64,000 bases of DNA from Berberis thunbergii. Lineage: Eukaryota; Streptophyta; Magnoliopsida; Ranunculales; Berberidaceae. Under the pieces are notes generated by a model that was given only the letters and a program-made list of their open reading frames with translations, was not told where the DNA came from and made no database searches. This document shows positions 44,781 to 56,340 of the stretch, one piece after another (position 1 is the first letter of the stretch; each line of letters starts with the position of its first letter). Location: the NCBI GenBank assembly GCA_003290165.1, contig QNQO01000199.1, forward strand, positions 620,001 to 684,000. Reading direction: 5' to 3'. A program made the position numbers and the translations under genes.

Positions 44781-45170
44781 CATAAGTTTATGCATATCCG
44801 ACTTTTTCGCAATTTCTTACTAGTAGGTACGCCGATTGCTTTATATGGCTAATTTTTTGACGTATTTATTTTGTCGTCCACTTATAAAATGGGGATTTTG
44901 AAATTGTAATCTTATTGATATTCCCTTTCAGATGCTCTCACCAGCCCTAACTTGGTAAAACATTGAAGCTGGTTCGAAGTGCGATTTGATTTGCCTGCAT
45001 TTGCTTGATGTCAGTATTTGTATTAGAGATTTATGTTTTTATTGCTTTGTTTTTCTCTGCTTGATGTCGATCCTCGTTCGTCATATATCTTGTCGCAGCT
45101 AGCATACTCAAGGTGCTTTTTTTATTCGGTAGCTAAGTAGTGTTGGTTTTTTCGATCATGTTCGCATCAT

Positions 45171-45320
45171 CACCAAATTGTTCAATCATTCCTTCGTCAA
45201 CACCCAACTGTGTGATCATGCTTATCTCAACACCAAATTGTCCAATCATGCTCACATTAGCACCGAATTGTCCAATCATGCTTACATCGGCACCAAATTG
45301 TCCAATCATGCTTTTGCTAA
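45171..45320. repeat. 30-bp tandem repeat, five units
   Basis: The phrase caccaaattgtccaatcatg recurs at 45171, 45201, 45231, 45261 and 45291 with substitutions. On the plus strand it reads as a ten-residue repeat (APNCPIMLTS), probably by chance. Confidence 0.9.
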
Positions 45321-45407
45321 CTTCATGTTTGGTGTCAACCGCCGAGGTTCGGTCGAGTCAGTTTTTGTCAATTTTTTCATTGGTGATTCGGGTTGAGCTT
45401 GCATTAG

Positions 45408-46930
45408 TCAATAGGATCTTTGAATCGCATTAGTTGGTTGATGCAAACTTATCCATGTTTTATACATTTGTAAAATGGCCTGCTTGGTTTTGTTAGTATT
45501 CTTGTTCTGATATAAATCAGTTCGAGTGGGAAGTTTTTCTGGCTGCTTTTGTTTTAGGTTGATCGTTTTGCTTCCTTTATTTATGCAGTGTAGGGCGTAT
45601 ATTAGCTCTCTGGGCTGTTCTTTCAATCCCACGGTGTTATCTGCTTTTTCCTTCCATTTGTGTTGTTTATGTGGTGTTATGATGAACTTGTCGATTCGTG
45701 TTTTCTGAACCCAATGCTCGATTTTGTCTTTTAGACTGTAGCGATTTTCGGTATCATGCCTGTGATCCTTATGGAAGGAACAATATTTGCTTTTGTCTCT
45801 TCCTTTTGGGTCTCCTCTCATCCTAAGCGGCCAATTGATATTTTCCCATTTTGCTATGTGCTTTAGTATATTAGCTCGACTTATTTTCAGGGTTTATATG
45901 GTTTGTATGCCTTTTTCATCACGCTTGTTACTGGCTCATGTCAGGGCCACGCTGATTGTAGCTTCTCGGATTCTTGTTGGCTTCTTTCCGTCTTCTAATG
46001 TTTCTTCAATTGGATGTTATCCTCCCGTTATCCATCATCTCGTCTCCTTTTTTTCCTCTCTCCAGTTTCCTTGAAAAAACTCTCTCTTTCTAGGTCATTT
46101 TTCCTTCTGACCGCCTTCATCTCCTCGAGAGAGATGTATTTTTGAGTCGTTTTCAATAAGACTGCCATGCCTTTTGGAGGCTCCAAGTTACAGGCATCAA
46201 ATAAGGGGCACTTCTTCAGTCCGACGATGAAGTTTGCAGCGGCTGTAGCGTTGCTACATCCATCAATCATCGTCAGTTCGTTGGTGAAACAAGTTACGTA
46301 TTGTTTTCTCGGGCTTTTGCTTGATATGAAAGAGGTTGTATGGTCCTTTCCTCATCCGCTAGCTCCCGATGAATTTGGAGATAAAAGTGGTGGCTCACAC
46401 ATGGAAAATGTCTATCGACCTCGGTGGTAGGCTGTTGAACCAATTCATTACTGTGGAGGCGAGGCTGGTCGAAAATGTTCTGCATAAGATCGACTCTGTG
46501 GTTTCCTTCAGGGCCATTATGTGGTAGAAGTGTCTCAGATAATTGGTTGGGTCGGTGGTACCACCATATACTTCGAACTTTGGCAGAATGAACTTTGTTG
46601 GCATTGTCGTTTTCATGATGGCATCGGATAATGGCGGCTTGGCTAAATCGTATAGTACGTTGGGATCCCTGACTCTTATTTTAAACGGGATTTCAGCAAA
46701 CGTTCTGTTATACTGTGTAGTCTTGCCTTGGGGGAGCTCATTGCTTTCAAAGTTTCCTTGTTGGGGTTCTGCTGGGACTTCATCACTCCCTTGAGTTCTA
46801 TTGGTGGATTTTTGTTGGGGCGGTGCCTGTACAGGGTCAACTGGTTGGATGCGCTCCTGGGTGATTTTTTTTCCAGCATCTTTATCAAGTAGTTCATTTG
46901 GGCCACGAGCAGGTCTACCCAAAGATTCAT
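45408..46930 (-). pseudogene. Gag of Tat-like element B
   Basis: The minus strand from 46930 reads LLVAQMNYLIKMLEKK, then (46395-46922) FAEIPFKIRVRDPNVLYDLA, MPTKFILPKFEVYGGTTDPT and MNWFNSLPPRSIDIF, the Retrotrans_gag core. At 46028-46270 it continues ATAAANFIVGLKKCPLFDAC and KTTQKYISLEEMKAV. At 45408-45821 it ends with KYCSFHKDHRHDTENRYSLK, the CxxH-type motif of Tat gag. Frameshifts and stops separate the parts. No protease, RT or integrase of B follows; tandem repeats start instead. Confidence 0.8.
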
Positions 46931-47214
46931 GGCAGCGTCACCAGATGTCTGGGTTGTCTGTGCTATTGCGTGTGTGGATCTAGATTCTTGGGTGCCATCT
47001 GTCCGATGATCGGGGCTGCTTCTTGTTCGTGAGCTGTTTGTGATGCATCATTGCCAATAGGAAAGTTGTTGTGATCATCGCTGGGTTGAGGATCTGTAGA
47101 ATATGTCATTCATTTTGACGGCTTGTTGATCTTCTATCAGATTGGGATGAGTTTCGTCCTTGCGGATATTATTTTGTTTGAAAGGAAACTCGTAATTCCC
47201 TAGGACGGCGGCAA

Positions 47215-47655
47215 ACCGATGTATCCAAAAATCGTCCTCCTATGAGTTTGATCCACAAAATAGATGTTAGACTGTTAATGACTACCTTTTTGGTGGTTGA
47301 AGGCACTCCGATGCTTAAGTCAGCAACTCTGTTTGAAGAAGAAAGTAAATCTGGAGAAAACTCAATTAAAGTTGCATACCTGTGTTCAATGTTCCCTTTT
47401 CATTTTATAATGGTCACAGTTAATTCTTTGCGTGACTTAACCATGTGAGGCGCAACAGAAGGAGATGTGTCTCATAACAATCTTCTCTTTAATGGAGATG
47501 CGTCTATGGAAACGTAACTCCCTCCATGACTCTTTTTGGTGCAACGATTCTCTTCTTTATGAGAGAACTCGTGTCAGGCCTGGATTCATGCTCTAATTCG
47601 TTCGAGCCTAGATTCGGGCTTTGATTATATCTTCTCGTTAGTAGGCCAGTAGGAC
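47215..47655 (-). repeat. 5' LTR of element B (truncated)
   Basis: Close match to 6104-6540 of element A: cctcctatgagtttgatccac, ggcactccgatgcttaagtc, aagttgcatacctgtgttc and gactctttttggtgcaac. A decayed PBS-like sequence lies just below 47215. The outer part of the LTR is missing, and the 0.7-kb tandem repeats begin at about 47660. Confidence 0.7.
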
Positions 47656-49332
47656 AAATTTAAATGAAAATATGGACTTCATGTTTTGGCAAATTCAAAG
47701 TTTAGGAGAGAATTTACTCTCTTCTTTTAAATTTTTCGCCTAACTGATACAAAATTTGACTGAGTCTAGCCCTAAAGTTTATAGTAAATATTTTGACCTT
47801 AGAATAGGCATACACTTCAAAACTGATTGAGGGTGAAAGTATGGATGTAGGATGGGTGTTCAGTATCTGATATTAGCAATATTATAATGACATATTTGTA
47901 AATATAAAACATGTATAAGGATAAAAAAAAGAAAAAGTAGTGAAAATTTTTTAGGGAATATACATGTGGCGAGGAGAGAAAAATATGTGTTTTTTTTCTC
48001 AAAATTAAAATTGTCATAACAAGTTACATGGTTATCGAATTTTGATAAATTTGGTATCATTGGAATGCATTTTTTAAGATCCTTCTAATTAAGCCAATGA
48101 TCACTATAAGCGCTAAATATTTTAAAATATATATTTATTATTAAAAATGTTTAATGCATTTCACATTGTTAATATTTTTTCAATATTTTTCAAATAAATG
48201 AGACGAACATCTTAATGCACATTTAAACAATAAAAACTTGAACTTTATGTTTTGGCGAATTCAAAGTTTGAGATAGAACTCATTCTAGGCGTTTGAAATA
48301 TTTTCCTAAATTATTCAAATTTTGAATGAGTCTAACCCTAAAGTTTATAGTGTATATTTTTACTTTAGAATATATTTACACTTCAAAACTGATTAAGGAA
48401 AGAAGCGGAATGGTGGCCAGGGTGTTCAGTACATGATATTTAATAAATAAAAGTATGACGAGTGCTAAGGGCACGGGGAATACCCTGTTTTCTTTACAAA
48501 TCAGCTAGGTGTTTTGCTATTCATAATGAATTGGAGATAAAAAGTTGCTAAGATTAAAAGTTGGAAAATATGTTGAGGTTGGGATTCATTTTCTAAAATG
48601 ACATGTTTGTAAATATAAAACATGTAGAAAGACAAAGAAAGTGAAAATAAAATGGTGTAAAAAGTTGAGGGAATATACGTTTGGCAGGAAGAGAAAAATC
48701 TTTGTTTTTTTTTTCAAAATTAAAATTGGCATAACTATTTATTTAATTGTCAAATTTTGGTAAACTTAATATCGCTCGAATGCATTTTTTAAGATCATCC
48801 AATAAAACCAATGATCAATATAAGTGCTAAAACTTCAAAATATATTTACTTTTGTATTAAAAATGTTTAATACATTTCACGTTGTTAGTAATTTTCAATA
48901 ATTTTCAAATAAATTAGACGAGCTGATCATATAAAAAAAATGAGACGAGCATCTTAATCCACATTTAAATAGAAAAAATTGGAACTTCATGTTTTGGCGA
49001 ATTCAAAGTTTACGAGAGAACTCATTCTAGGCATTTGAAAATTTTTTCCTTACTAATTTTAATTTTGACTGAGTATAACCCTAAGTTTATAGTGTATATA
49101 TATATATATATTTTTTACCTTAGATTATGTTTACACTCCAAAACTGATTGAGGGCGGAAGTGTGATGGTGGCGGGGGTGTCAGTACATGATACTTAGCAA
49201 ACTAAAAATATGAGGAGTACCAATGACACATGGAATACCATAGTCCATAATACAAATCAATAACATGATAGGTGTTTTACTATTCACAAGAATTTGGAGA
49301 TAAAAGAGGGTTAGGATAGAGAGTTAATATAC

Positions 49333-49450
49333 TTTTTATTTTTTTATTTTTGAAAAGCAAGCGTGCCATCGGTGGGTATAAAACCCAAGACATGGGGATT
49401 AAATCACCATAGCCTTATCCATCCAACCAGGCTGCCATTAGCTAGGGTTT
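49333..49450 (-). mobile_element. tRNA-derived SINE in the third repeat unit
   Basis: Compared with neighbouring units about 115 bp is extra here. On the minus strand it reads from gctaatggcagcctggttgg to a B-box-like tcttgggttttatacccacc and ends in an A-rich tail (ttcaaaaataaaaaaataaa). The tRNA-like A and B boxes and the A-rich end fit a SINE. Confidence 0.6.
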
Positions 49451-50129
49451 GATATTCATTCTCTAAATTAACATGTTTGTAATTATAAAATATGTAGAAG
49501 AACAAAGAAAATGAAAAAAAAAAAATTAAAAGTTGGTGGAGTATACATGTGGCAGAGAGAGAAAGTTTTGTGTTTTTTTTCTAAAATTAAAATTGTCATA
49601 ACTGTCTACTTAATTGTCGATTTTAAACTTAATATTGTTGCAATGCATTTTAACGATATTTTCAATGAAACCAATTATCAATATGAACATTAAGTTTTCA
49701 AAATATGGATTTAAAGTCATATGCTATTAAAAAAATGTTTAATGCATTTCACGTCATAAGTTTCAATATTAACCAAAGCATAAGAAGGCATCTTAAGGCG
49801 GATTCAAACAATGACCACGAACTCCATATTTTGGAAAATCAAAATTCGGGGAGAATTCACTGCGACCGTTTGTAAATATATAATTTTTACAAACCGAGTT
49901 TGACCTAATCTCATGACCCACTTTCTATAGTGGCTATGGCACGGGTAATACAGTAGTCTATCTTACAATTCAGAGTGATGTTTTAGTATTCATTGCTGAC
50001 TAAGACAAACGTCAGTTCATAAAGAATTTGAAATGAAAGGTGGATAAAATTGAAAGTTTGGGAAAGATGTTGAGAATTGAGATTCATTTTTTATAATGAC
50101 ATATTTGTAAATATAAAACATGTACAAGT

Positions 50130-50751
50130 AGGGATGGGCATGGTGCGAAATGAATCACATCCCTATCCCATCCCTTTAATTCGGGACCGGGACAGTACAG
50201 ACCTCATCCCGACCTCGTCCCATCCCAAAAGGGTTCGGGGCGAGATGGGACGGGACGGGATGGGATAAGCATGTACTAAAATTTTTACTAGTGAAGAATA
50301 ACAAAAACAATTCATCTCACATTGTTCCTACACCAATAATGCATAATTTATGTACATATAACTTTCATCATAACATATAAAATGTCATATAAAACTTCAT
50401 CTCACATTACTCCTAATTGTATCTTGTATGACTGATATAAGTTCTCAAGTTTTCTTAATATAAGTTTAAAAAAGAAATATTTTGTTCATTGACCAAATTT
50501 CCAACTACATAATCATAGTGCAAAAGTAACCAAACCATCATTTGCCTTTATTTTCTACAAGAATAATTGTCCTATAACTAATCTAAAATGTGAAAAAAAA
50601 AAACATGAATTTTCAACACATTGCAATTTCCTTAGGAGTAGTTTGATTGAAATTAATAGCAATAAAGATTAAAATATAATTTTGGGATGTGAATGCCAAA
50701 TTGAAAATCTCCATCCCAATCCCATTCCACTATAGACCAGGATGGGATGGG

Positions 50752-50809
<58 letters not shown>

Positions 50810-51009
50810 CCTCCCCACCCCATGTCGCCGACCGGGTTGGAACCCGTGAGGTGTAATACTATCCGCCACACCTCTACCAACTTAAGTGGTACACCTTTGG
50901 CGCACAGGACGGGAACGGGATGAGTTTGATTAATTTCAAAAGGACCAAAAAATCGGGACGGGATGGGACCAGGACGGAATCGAGATCGCAGGATGGGATG
51001 CCCACCCCT
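50130..51009. mobile_element. hAT-like MITE in the fourth repeat unit
   Basis: It starts AGGGATGGGCAT and ends ATGCCCACCCCT, inverted at 11 of 12 bases, and lies where neighbouring units read aacatgtagaagacaaag without a gap. Sub-terminal sequence is full of gggacggg and its complement. No exact target duplication remains (flanks gtacaagt and gtgtagta). It contains a SINE at about 50755-50905. No transposase. Confidence 0.75.
50755..50905 (-). mobile_element. tRNA-derived SINE with (TAA)n tail, inside the MITE
   Basis: On the minus strand an A box (cttaagttggtagagg) and an almost perfect B box (cgggttccaacccgg) are followed by gacatggggtggggaggg and a (TAA)n run of about 17 units (plus strand 50755-50807). 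Possible target copies, caggatgggatgggat and caggacgggaacgggat, flank it but are confounded by the repetitive MITE sequence. The plus/minus ORF over this run (poly-Asn) is an artefact. Confidence 0.7.
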
Positions 51010-51599
51010 GTGTAGTAGGGCAAATAAAAAAATGGTGAATAAAAGTTGGTGGAATGTACATATGGTGGAAAGAGAATTTTTTTTCTTGAAATTAAAGTTA
51101 TCATAAATATCTACTTGTCGAATTTTTGTAAGCTTGATATCGTTAAACTGCATTATTTTAAGATCTTTCCAACAGAACCAATGATCAATACAAATACTTC
51201 AAATTTTAAATGACACATTTCACTACATATGCATTAAAAAAAAATTTATGCTTATCATATTGTAAGTATTTTCAATATTTTACAAAGGAATGAGAAGGCA
51301 TTTTCAATGCATACTCAAACAAAGAACCGGAACGCCACTTCCATTGTTTGGAACTTTTTTTTTCATCTGATAAAAACTCTGACCAATTTTGACCCTAATA
51401 TCATGACACTTTCTATCTTGCCAATGGCACAAATAATACACTAGTATATAACATATAGTATTTGTTACTATAATGTTTTACAATGATCGCTATATTGCTA
51501 ATAGAAATAATCAGGTACTTACAAGTGTTATTCTAGCTGTATTTATTAGTCTTGAATTTCTTTTAAGCTTGACCTAAAAGTAAATATTTTTTCCACATA

Positions 51600-51980
51600 C
51601 ACTTACATGTGCGGTTCAGGAAGAAATGACCAACATATAAACCATACGAGGATAACCCAACCAATTTCTATAAAACTGGGTTTTATGTTGAACCATGTTC
51701 GAAAACTACCCAGCTAGATTGGTATATAAAATGATTGCTTCTAAAAGTTTTTAAAACAAGTACATGCACAATACATTATTTCTAGAGAGGTAGAGAAAGG
51801 TAACTCTCAATCTCAGCTCAGCCATGAGAGAGACAACCATAAAATGGTGGGTAATGAGAAGACTCTGAGGCAAAAGATTTGTTGTTCTTCTATGTGTAGA
51901 ATATTCAGAGTATCCGAAGAAAACATATGGAGGGTGATGCAGTCGATTCATGCCCTCAATCCATGTTGCTTACTTAGATC
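51600..51980. other. Intergenic sequence, nothing recognised
   Basis: Lies between the 0.7-kb repeats and the LTR of element E. Confidence 0.4.
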
Positions 51981-51984
51981 ATCA

Positions 51985-52480
51985 CAGGTAGCAAATGTGA
52001 GTCAAGGACTACCGTGTGGTGGCTGATGACACTCCGATGCTTAAGTTAGATAAGGCTTAAAACTGTAAACTACGATTATATTGCGTACCTCTTGTTCATC
52101 GACCTTATCTCCCTTTATAGAGCAAGAGTCTTTGTTCGGCTTGGCCTTTGGTGGCATAGTTTAGGGAAAGAGATGTTGTTGTGGATATCCTTTTCTAATT
52201 AGGCGTTGTCTATGTGAAACAGTTTTCATACATGACTCGTGTTCTTAGATATGCAGGAGAGGTTTTCCTTTCTGAGTGTTGTCCATGCAAGGAAGTTTCC
52301 TTGCCCGACTTATACTCTAATATATGTTTCATAGTCGGATCCAATGTGTTGCTGGTCTGCCTGTCTTGGGTAGATCTTTCAGAAACTTGCTTTAGAAGTC
52401 TTATGTGTATTTGGTCTGACAACGTGACATGAGGGCTTAATGATTTATTGCAACTCGGATCCAATTGTCTAGATAAGACC
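51985..52480 (-). repeat. LTR of Tat-like element E
   Basis: The block gatgacactccgatgcttaa at about 52026 matches the LTRs of A, B and D. The part ttggtggcatagtttaggga to cttgggtagatctttcag matches D at 22.27-22.50 kb. A further copy, in inverse orientation, lies at 55640-55964. It lies at the low-coordinate side of E, as in D. Confidence 0.65.
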
Positions 52481-52534
52481 ACTGAGTAAGTCGACTCCTT
52501 CTCTGGTCCTATTGTGCTAACTGCATATTAGATT

Positions 52535-54479
52535 TATCTGTTGTGATTTTTACAATGAGATTTTCCACTTCTACTCTTTCTGCTGAAGATAAAACAACTT
52601 TGGATGCATTTCGTGACATTCCTCGTTTGGAGGCAGAAGATGTCGTTAAGCCTTCTAATATTGAGAACAGTGGACTGTGGGCACATTGGTTCGTGGCTCT
52701 TACTATTTTTTTGGGTAAAGAAGCCAAAACCTGAAGGTGCGTCTGTTTCGTGGAAGAGGAAGTTTCCCATGATCAAGGATTCAAGCCTTTCGAAGAGTGT
52801 AGAAATAGATGAGGCATTTTCATCTCCAGTGTATCCGAAGAGGTCTCGTGCTTTGTCTAAGTTCGTCCGCAGGTGTCTGGCCTCGTCTAAAGGACATGGT
52901 GCTGTAGGACAAGAGCCTGAAAAACTGTTGTTTCTGAGGGGCGTAATGCTCAAGTCGTGGCCCCTGTTTCTTTTCCTGACTTGGAGAGAGAATATATGCA
53001 AATGGTGGGCACGGAGGATGTTACCAAACTTAGCACCCAGCAAACGAAGTTTCTAAATCAAATGTTGTTGTAGGTGGGCATGGAATCCTCAGATATATGG
53101 TCGCCCTTTTTCAGTAAAGGACTTTATGTTCCGCCTTTCTCTGGATCATGGATGAGTTCAAGAGTCGTTTGATCGTAGGTGTCATGGAGTAGGATCCCTT
53201 TCTTATCGCTCGTACTGTGTTCCATCTTTAACCCATCATCATGTTCAACTAACGACAGGTCCAAGGAATAACTCGCTTTCCCTTTCTCCATCAACAGATG
53301 CTAGATAAGCACGTGAAAGTAACTTGGCTATTGCAGGCAAAGGGAAAGTCATTGATGAGGGCCCTAATGCAGTTAAGACGGCTAAGGGCGGTACTGGAGT
53401 GATTCCGACTCCGAATGATCTTCATTCGGATGCTCGAATCAATATGTTTGCTCTAGATGTCATAAGGATGAGCTACCAAGCTTGACATTATGAGGTTGAC
53501 ATCTCTTACATTGTTAGGAAGCATATCACAAGTGGAATGACTAGCTAGCGAATTGCGCTCCAGAGCTAATAGAAGATACGCTAAGAGAGCGTATAGTAAA
53601 GGACAAAAACATCTTGTGCTGAGGATGTTATATCTGAACCAAGTAGTTGCATCTAAAATTGAAGTCGAGGTCGCTCATGAGAGAGTGTATACCATGGAGC
53701 ATGTCTTTTCAAACTTGTAGAAGTCATACTCTGACGCTTTCCACGATATTGAGTCGTTGAGGGAGCAAATCAAAGCTTTCTTAGATATTGGAGTGGAGTC
53801 CTGGTCTATTGGGTTGGAGGCTTAAAAGGCTCGCTTGGAGGCGTTTGAGTCTAACTTGGCGGGGTAGTGTTCGCGAGGGATCTGTTCAAGAATGAGATAA
53901 ACCTTGTCCGTTGTGACTTGCAACTTGCTCGTGACTCTGTGGCTGGAGTGCATGCTGAATTGTAGGCTCTACAGGATAAGAAGGTCAAGAAGGAGTCCAA
54001 ATGGACGGTCTGATGTCAACAGTTGGAGGCTGAAATTGAGTTCGATGCCAAGAGTACATAGACCGTTGGATGTAATTTCCAACTAGCTCTAGAGTGAGGT
54101 GAATATCGTCAATGATAAGATGGGCGCTAAGCAGTCTAAGAATGAAATGATGTTGGGAAAGCTAGGGCGCCTAAAGCAGGAGCTCGTTGAATCAAAAAGG
54201 CGTGAGGAAAAACTTCTCAAGGTCTAGGGCATGTTTGAATTCAGCAAAGTTGTGCATGGAAGGCTAGAGTTGTTGCATATTATGAAGAAGGAGCGTCCCG
54301 ACTAGGATCTCTCCTAGTATAAAGAAATTGCATATGCATAGTTTGGAGCGACCTCCTCTTCTGAAGATGAAGGCCTTGATGGGAAGGATCGAGAAGCAGC
54401 ATCTACGAATGTGTCTCCTGCTTGTTCCTCTGCTAATTCTAGTTTTATTGTATCTGACTCTTCTCCTGATGAGGGGTGA
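52535..54479 (+). pseudogene. Opposite-strand extra ORF of element E
   Basis: The reading starts after a T-rich stretch with FSTSTLSAEDKTTLDAFRDI and NIENSGLWAHWF, matching the second exon of the D ORF. The first exon with the PF04195-like core is absent. A basic stretch follows (52604-53056), then LHSDARINMFALDVIRMSYQ, ERVYTMEHVFSNL and coiled-coil remnants (53640-54250). It ends SDSSPDEG before a stop at 54477-54479. Stops and frameshifts occur throughout, so it is dead. Confidence 0.6.
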
Positions 54480-54940
54480 ATCTTGTACTCAAGCTTGCGA
54501 TTGAATAGTACTTCACACTTTTTTGTTTTCCTTTGTTTTTTCTACTAGCTTTTACATGTTCTATCTTAATAATTGTCAGATGAGAAGCTTTGTTAGGCTA
54601 GGAAGCTTTTATGATTGATCTGCTGTTGAGAGCTTTGACTTCTTATGCTGCAATAGTTTGTGCAATTGTGGTCAAGCTCCTTTTTAGAGATCGAGGAATG
54701 TAATACACCCGCTGTCTGGTAACTTGGCTGTCTATTGGACCAACAGTTGTTGTAGCTGTTATAAGAATATTAGTCAGACTGTGTTCTCAGCATTTGCATC
54801 GTAGTAGATGATTGGATAGTAGTCTTTGCGAGTTGTCTGGGTCGAGTTTTCAGAACCCTGACCGAACTTTTGACTCATTTTTTATTGTTATTCATAAAAT
54901 AGGCTTAATTAGACCGGGGGTTTTTATCAGTTATAACTGA
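54480..54940. other. 3' region after the extra ORF of element E
   Basis: Weakly similar to 37.53-38.10 kb in D. No gene. Confidence 0.4.
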
Positions 54941-55625
54941 CTAAAATGGGGTTAGGTTTCGGCACTGACTAGACTCCCACTTTCCAACCCATCTTGATCC
55001 GTTCGTGGCGGACTAGGAATTGGAGGGAGCCAACAGTTATCATCATCAGTCGCTTTGACTAAGCTCTTGGTAGGGGTTCGGCGATCATTGTCTGTAGTTC
55101 GCCAATGATTCCTGGCAAGCCGTCTTCTCCAAGCTACATGAGCATTGACTATGTTCCCACTTTCTAGGCCGTCATAATCTGTGTACAGCGAATTAGGCTT
55201 CGAGCATACCAAAACCATCGTCATCAGTGGCCACGACTAAGCTTTGGTTGGGGTTCGACGATCACTGTCTACGTACGAGTAGTGACCCCTGGCAAGCCAT
55301 CTTAATTAGGCGTCGAGAGTGCTGACTAGACTCTCATTTTCTAGGCCGCCTAAATTCGTTATTTGTGAACAAGGCTTCGAGCAGACTAGAAGCCATCATC
55401 GTCGGTCGTCATTGACTAAGCTACGGTCGGGTTTGGTCTCTATTGCCCATGTTTGGACAATAATCTCTAGCAAGCCGTCTCGATCAAGCATCAGAGCTCT
55501 GACTAAGCTGCCACTCTCTAAACCGTTGATACCCATTTAATTTAATGGACTGGGAGTTAGAGCGTACCAGAAGCTATTGTAATAAGTCGAAATCGACTAA
55601 GCTTTGGTTAGAATAAGATTCTAGG
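54940..55625. repeat. ~181-bp tandem array of element E
   Basis: The phrase (g)actaagct(t/c)t(t/g)g recurs at about 55047, 55228, 55411 and 55593, each time after cagtcg/cggtcg and before ggttcggcgatcattgtct or a variant. The spacing is 179-183 bp. It is the same repeat family as the long units at the end of the D array (38.9-39.1 kb). Confidence 0.85.
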
Positions 55626-55639
55626 CATGTAAATCTGAC

Positions 55640-55964
55640 TTGGGTGTCCTGACTTATTTAGCTCGCATATAATATCCTAGGTGTGTAAGTCTGATTTAGC
55701 TCGCATATAATATCCATAAGCCAAATGGTCAAACTCAAAGACCGTAAGACTAAATAAGGCATGGATCTAGGAGTTTGACCCAAGACGAGCAGGTTAGAAT
55801 GACGTTGACTCCTACTAGGAAACAAACATTAGAGTGTAAGTCGTGTATGGAATCTCTCCTACATGGACAACTTTCAACCCAGGAAATGATCTCTAACATA
55901 TATTTTTCCTTAAACAACACTACCAAAGGCATAACCGAACAATGACTCTCGCATGATAAATAGA
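55640..55964 (+). repeat. Inverted Tat LTR fragment
   Basis: The complement of this stretch (gagagtcattgttcggttat, tgcctttggtagtgttg, ggagagattcc, gttagagtc-like) matches the E LTR at 52.12-52.43 kb in order. The orientation is opposite to that of the LTRs at 22 and 52 kb. A short duplication, tttagctcgcatataatatc, occurs at 55658 and 55697. It ends at the CACTA element. Confidence 0.65.
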
Positions 55965-56340
55965 CACTACACCAAAAATGGCCATTAGCAACGATTTTAA
56001 AGCGTGGGGGTAACCCATTGGCACTGCTTAGAACCGTGGAATGTAGAGGCGTCGCTAAATCTCTAGTAACGGCTAAAACCGTGGCTAAAATATTAGCAAC
56101 GGTTTTATCTCGAGGACGGTTGATGATTTAGCCACGGTTATAAACCGTTGCCAAAATCTTAGCCACGGTTCTAAGCCGTGGGCAGGACTAGCCACGGCTT
56201 AAAACAGTTGCAAGTTTGGCCACAGTTTTAAGCCGTTGCAATAGCTTTAGCAACGCTTTTAAGCCATGGCCAGTACTAGCCACGGTTATAAGCCATGGCA
56301 AGGTAGCCACGGTTTTTAGCCGTTGCAATAATTAGCAATT
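55965..56340. repeat. CACTA TIR and sub-terminal repeats
   Basis: Alternating direct and inverted copies of a 10-12-base motif (agccacggtt, aaccgtggct-like, aagccgttgc). In autonomous relatives this is where the transposase accessory protein binds. A T-run at 56339-56356 follows. Confidence 0.85.

Larger units (their letters stand above)
47660..51600. repeat. Five copies of a ~0.7-kb tandem repeat
   Basis: The marker cttcatgttttggcgaattc and variants occur at about 47676, 48241, 48983, 49819 and 51331. Each is followed by the same order of blocks: gactgagtctaacccta, acttcaaaactgattgaggg, gacatatttgtaaatataaa, gaatatacatgtggc, aattgtcataac, ttaatgcatttcac. The first copy lacks about 170 bp, the third holds a ~115-bp SINE, the fourth holds an 880-bp MITE, and the fifth is incomplete. 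Without insertions the unit is about 0.73 kb. Copies are strongly diverged. No coding signal. Confidence 0.88.

Noticed and set aside
50653..51153. 166-codon minus-strand ORF with poly-Ile/Asn
   Set aside because: It is a translation of a (TAA)n SINE tail and MITE sequence in several frames.
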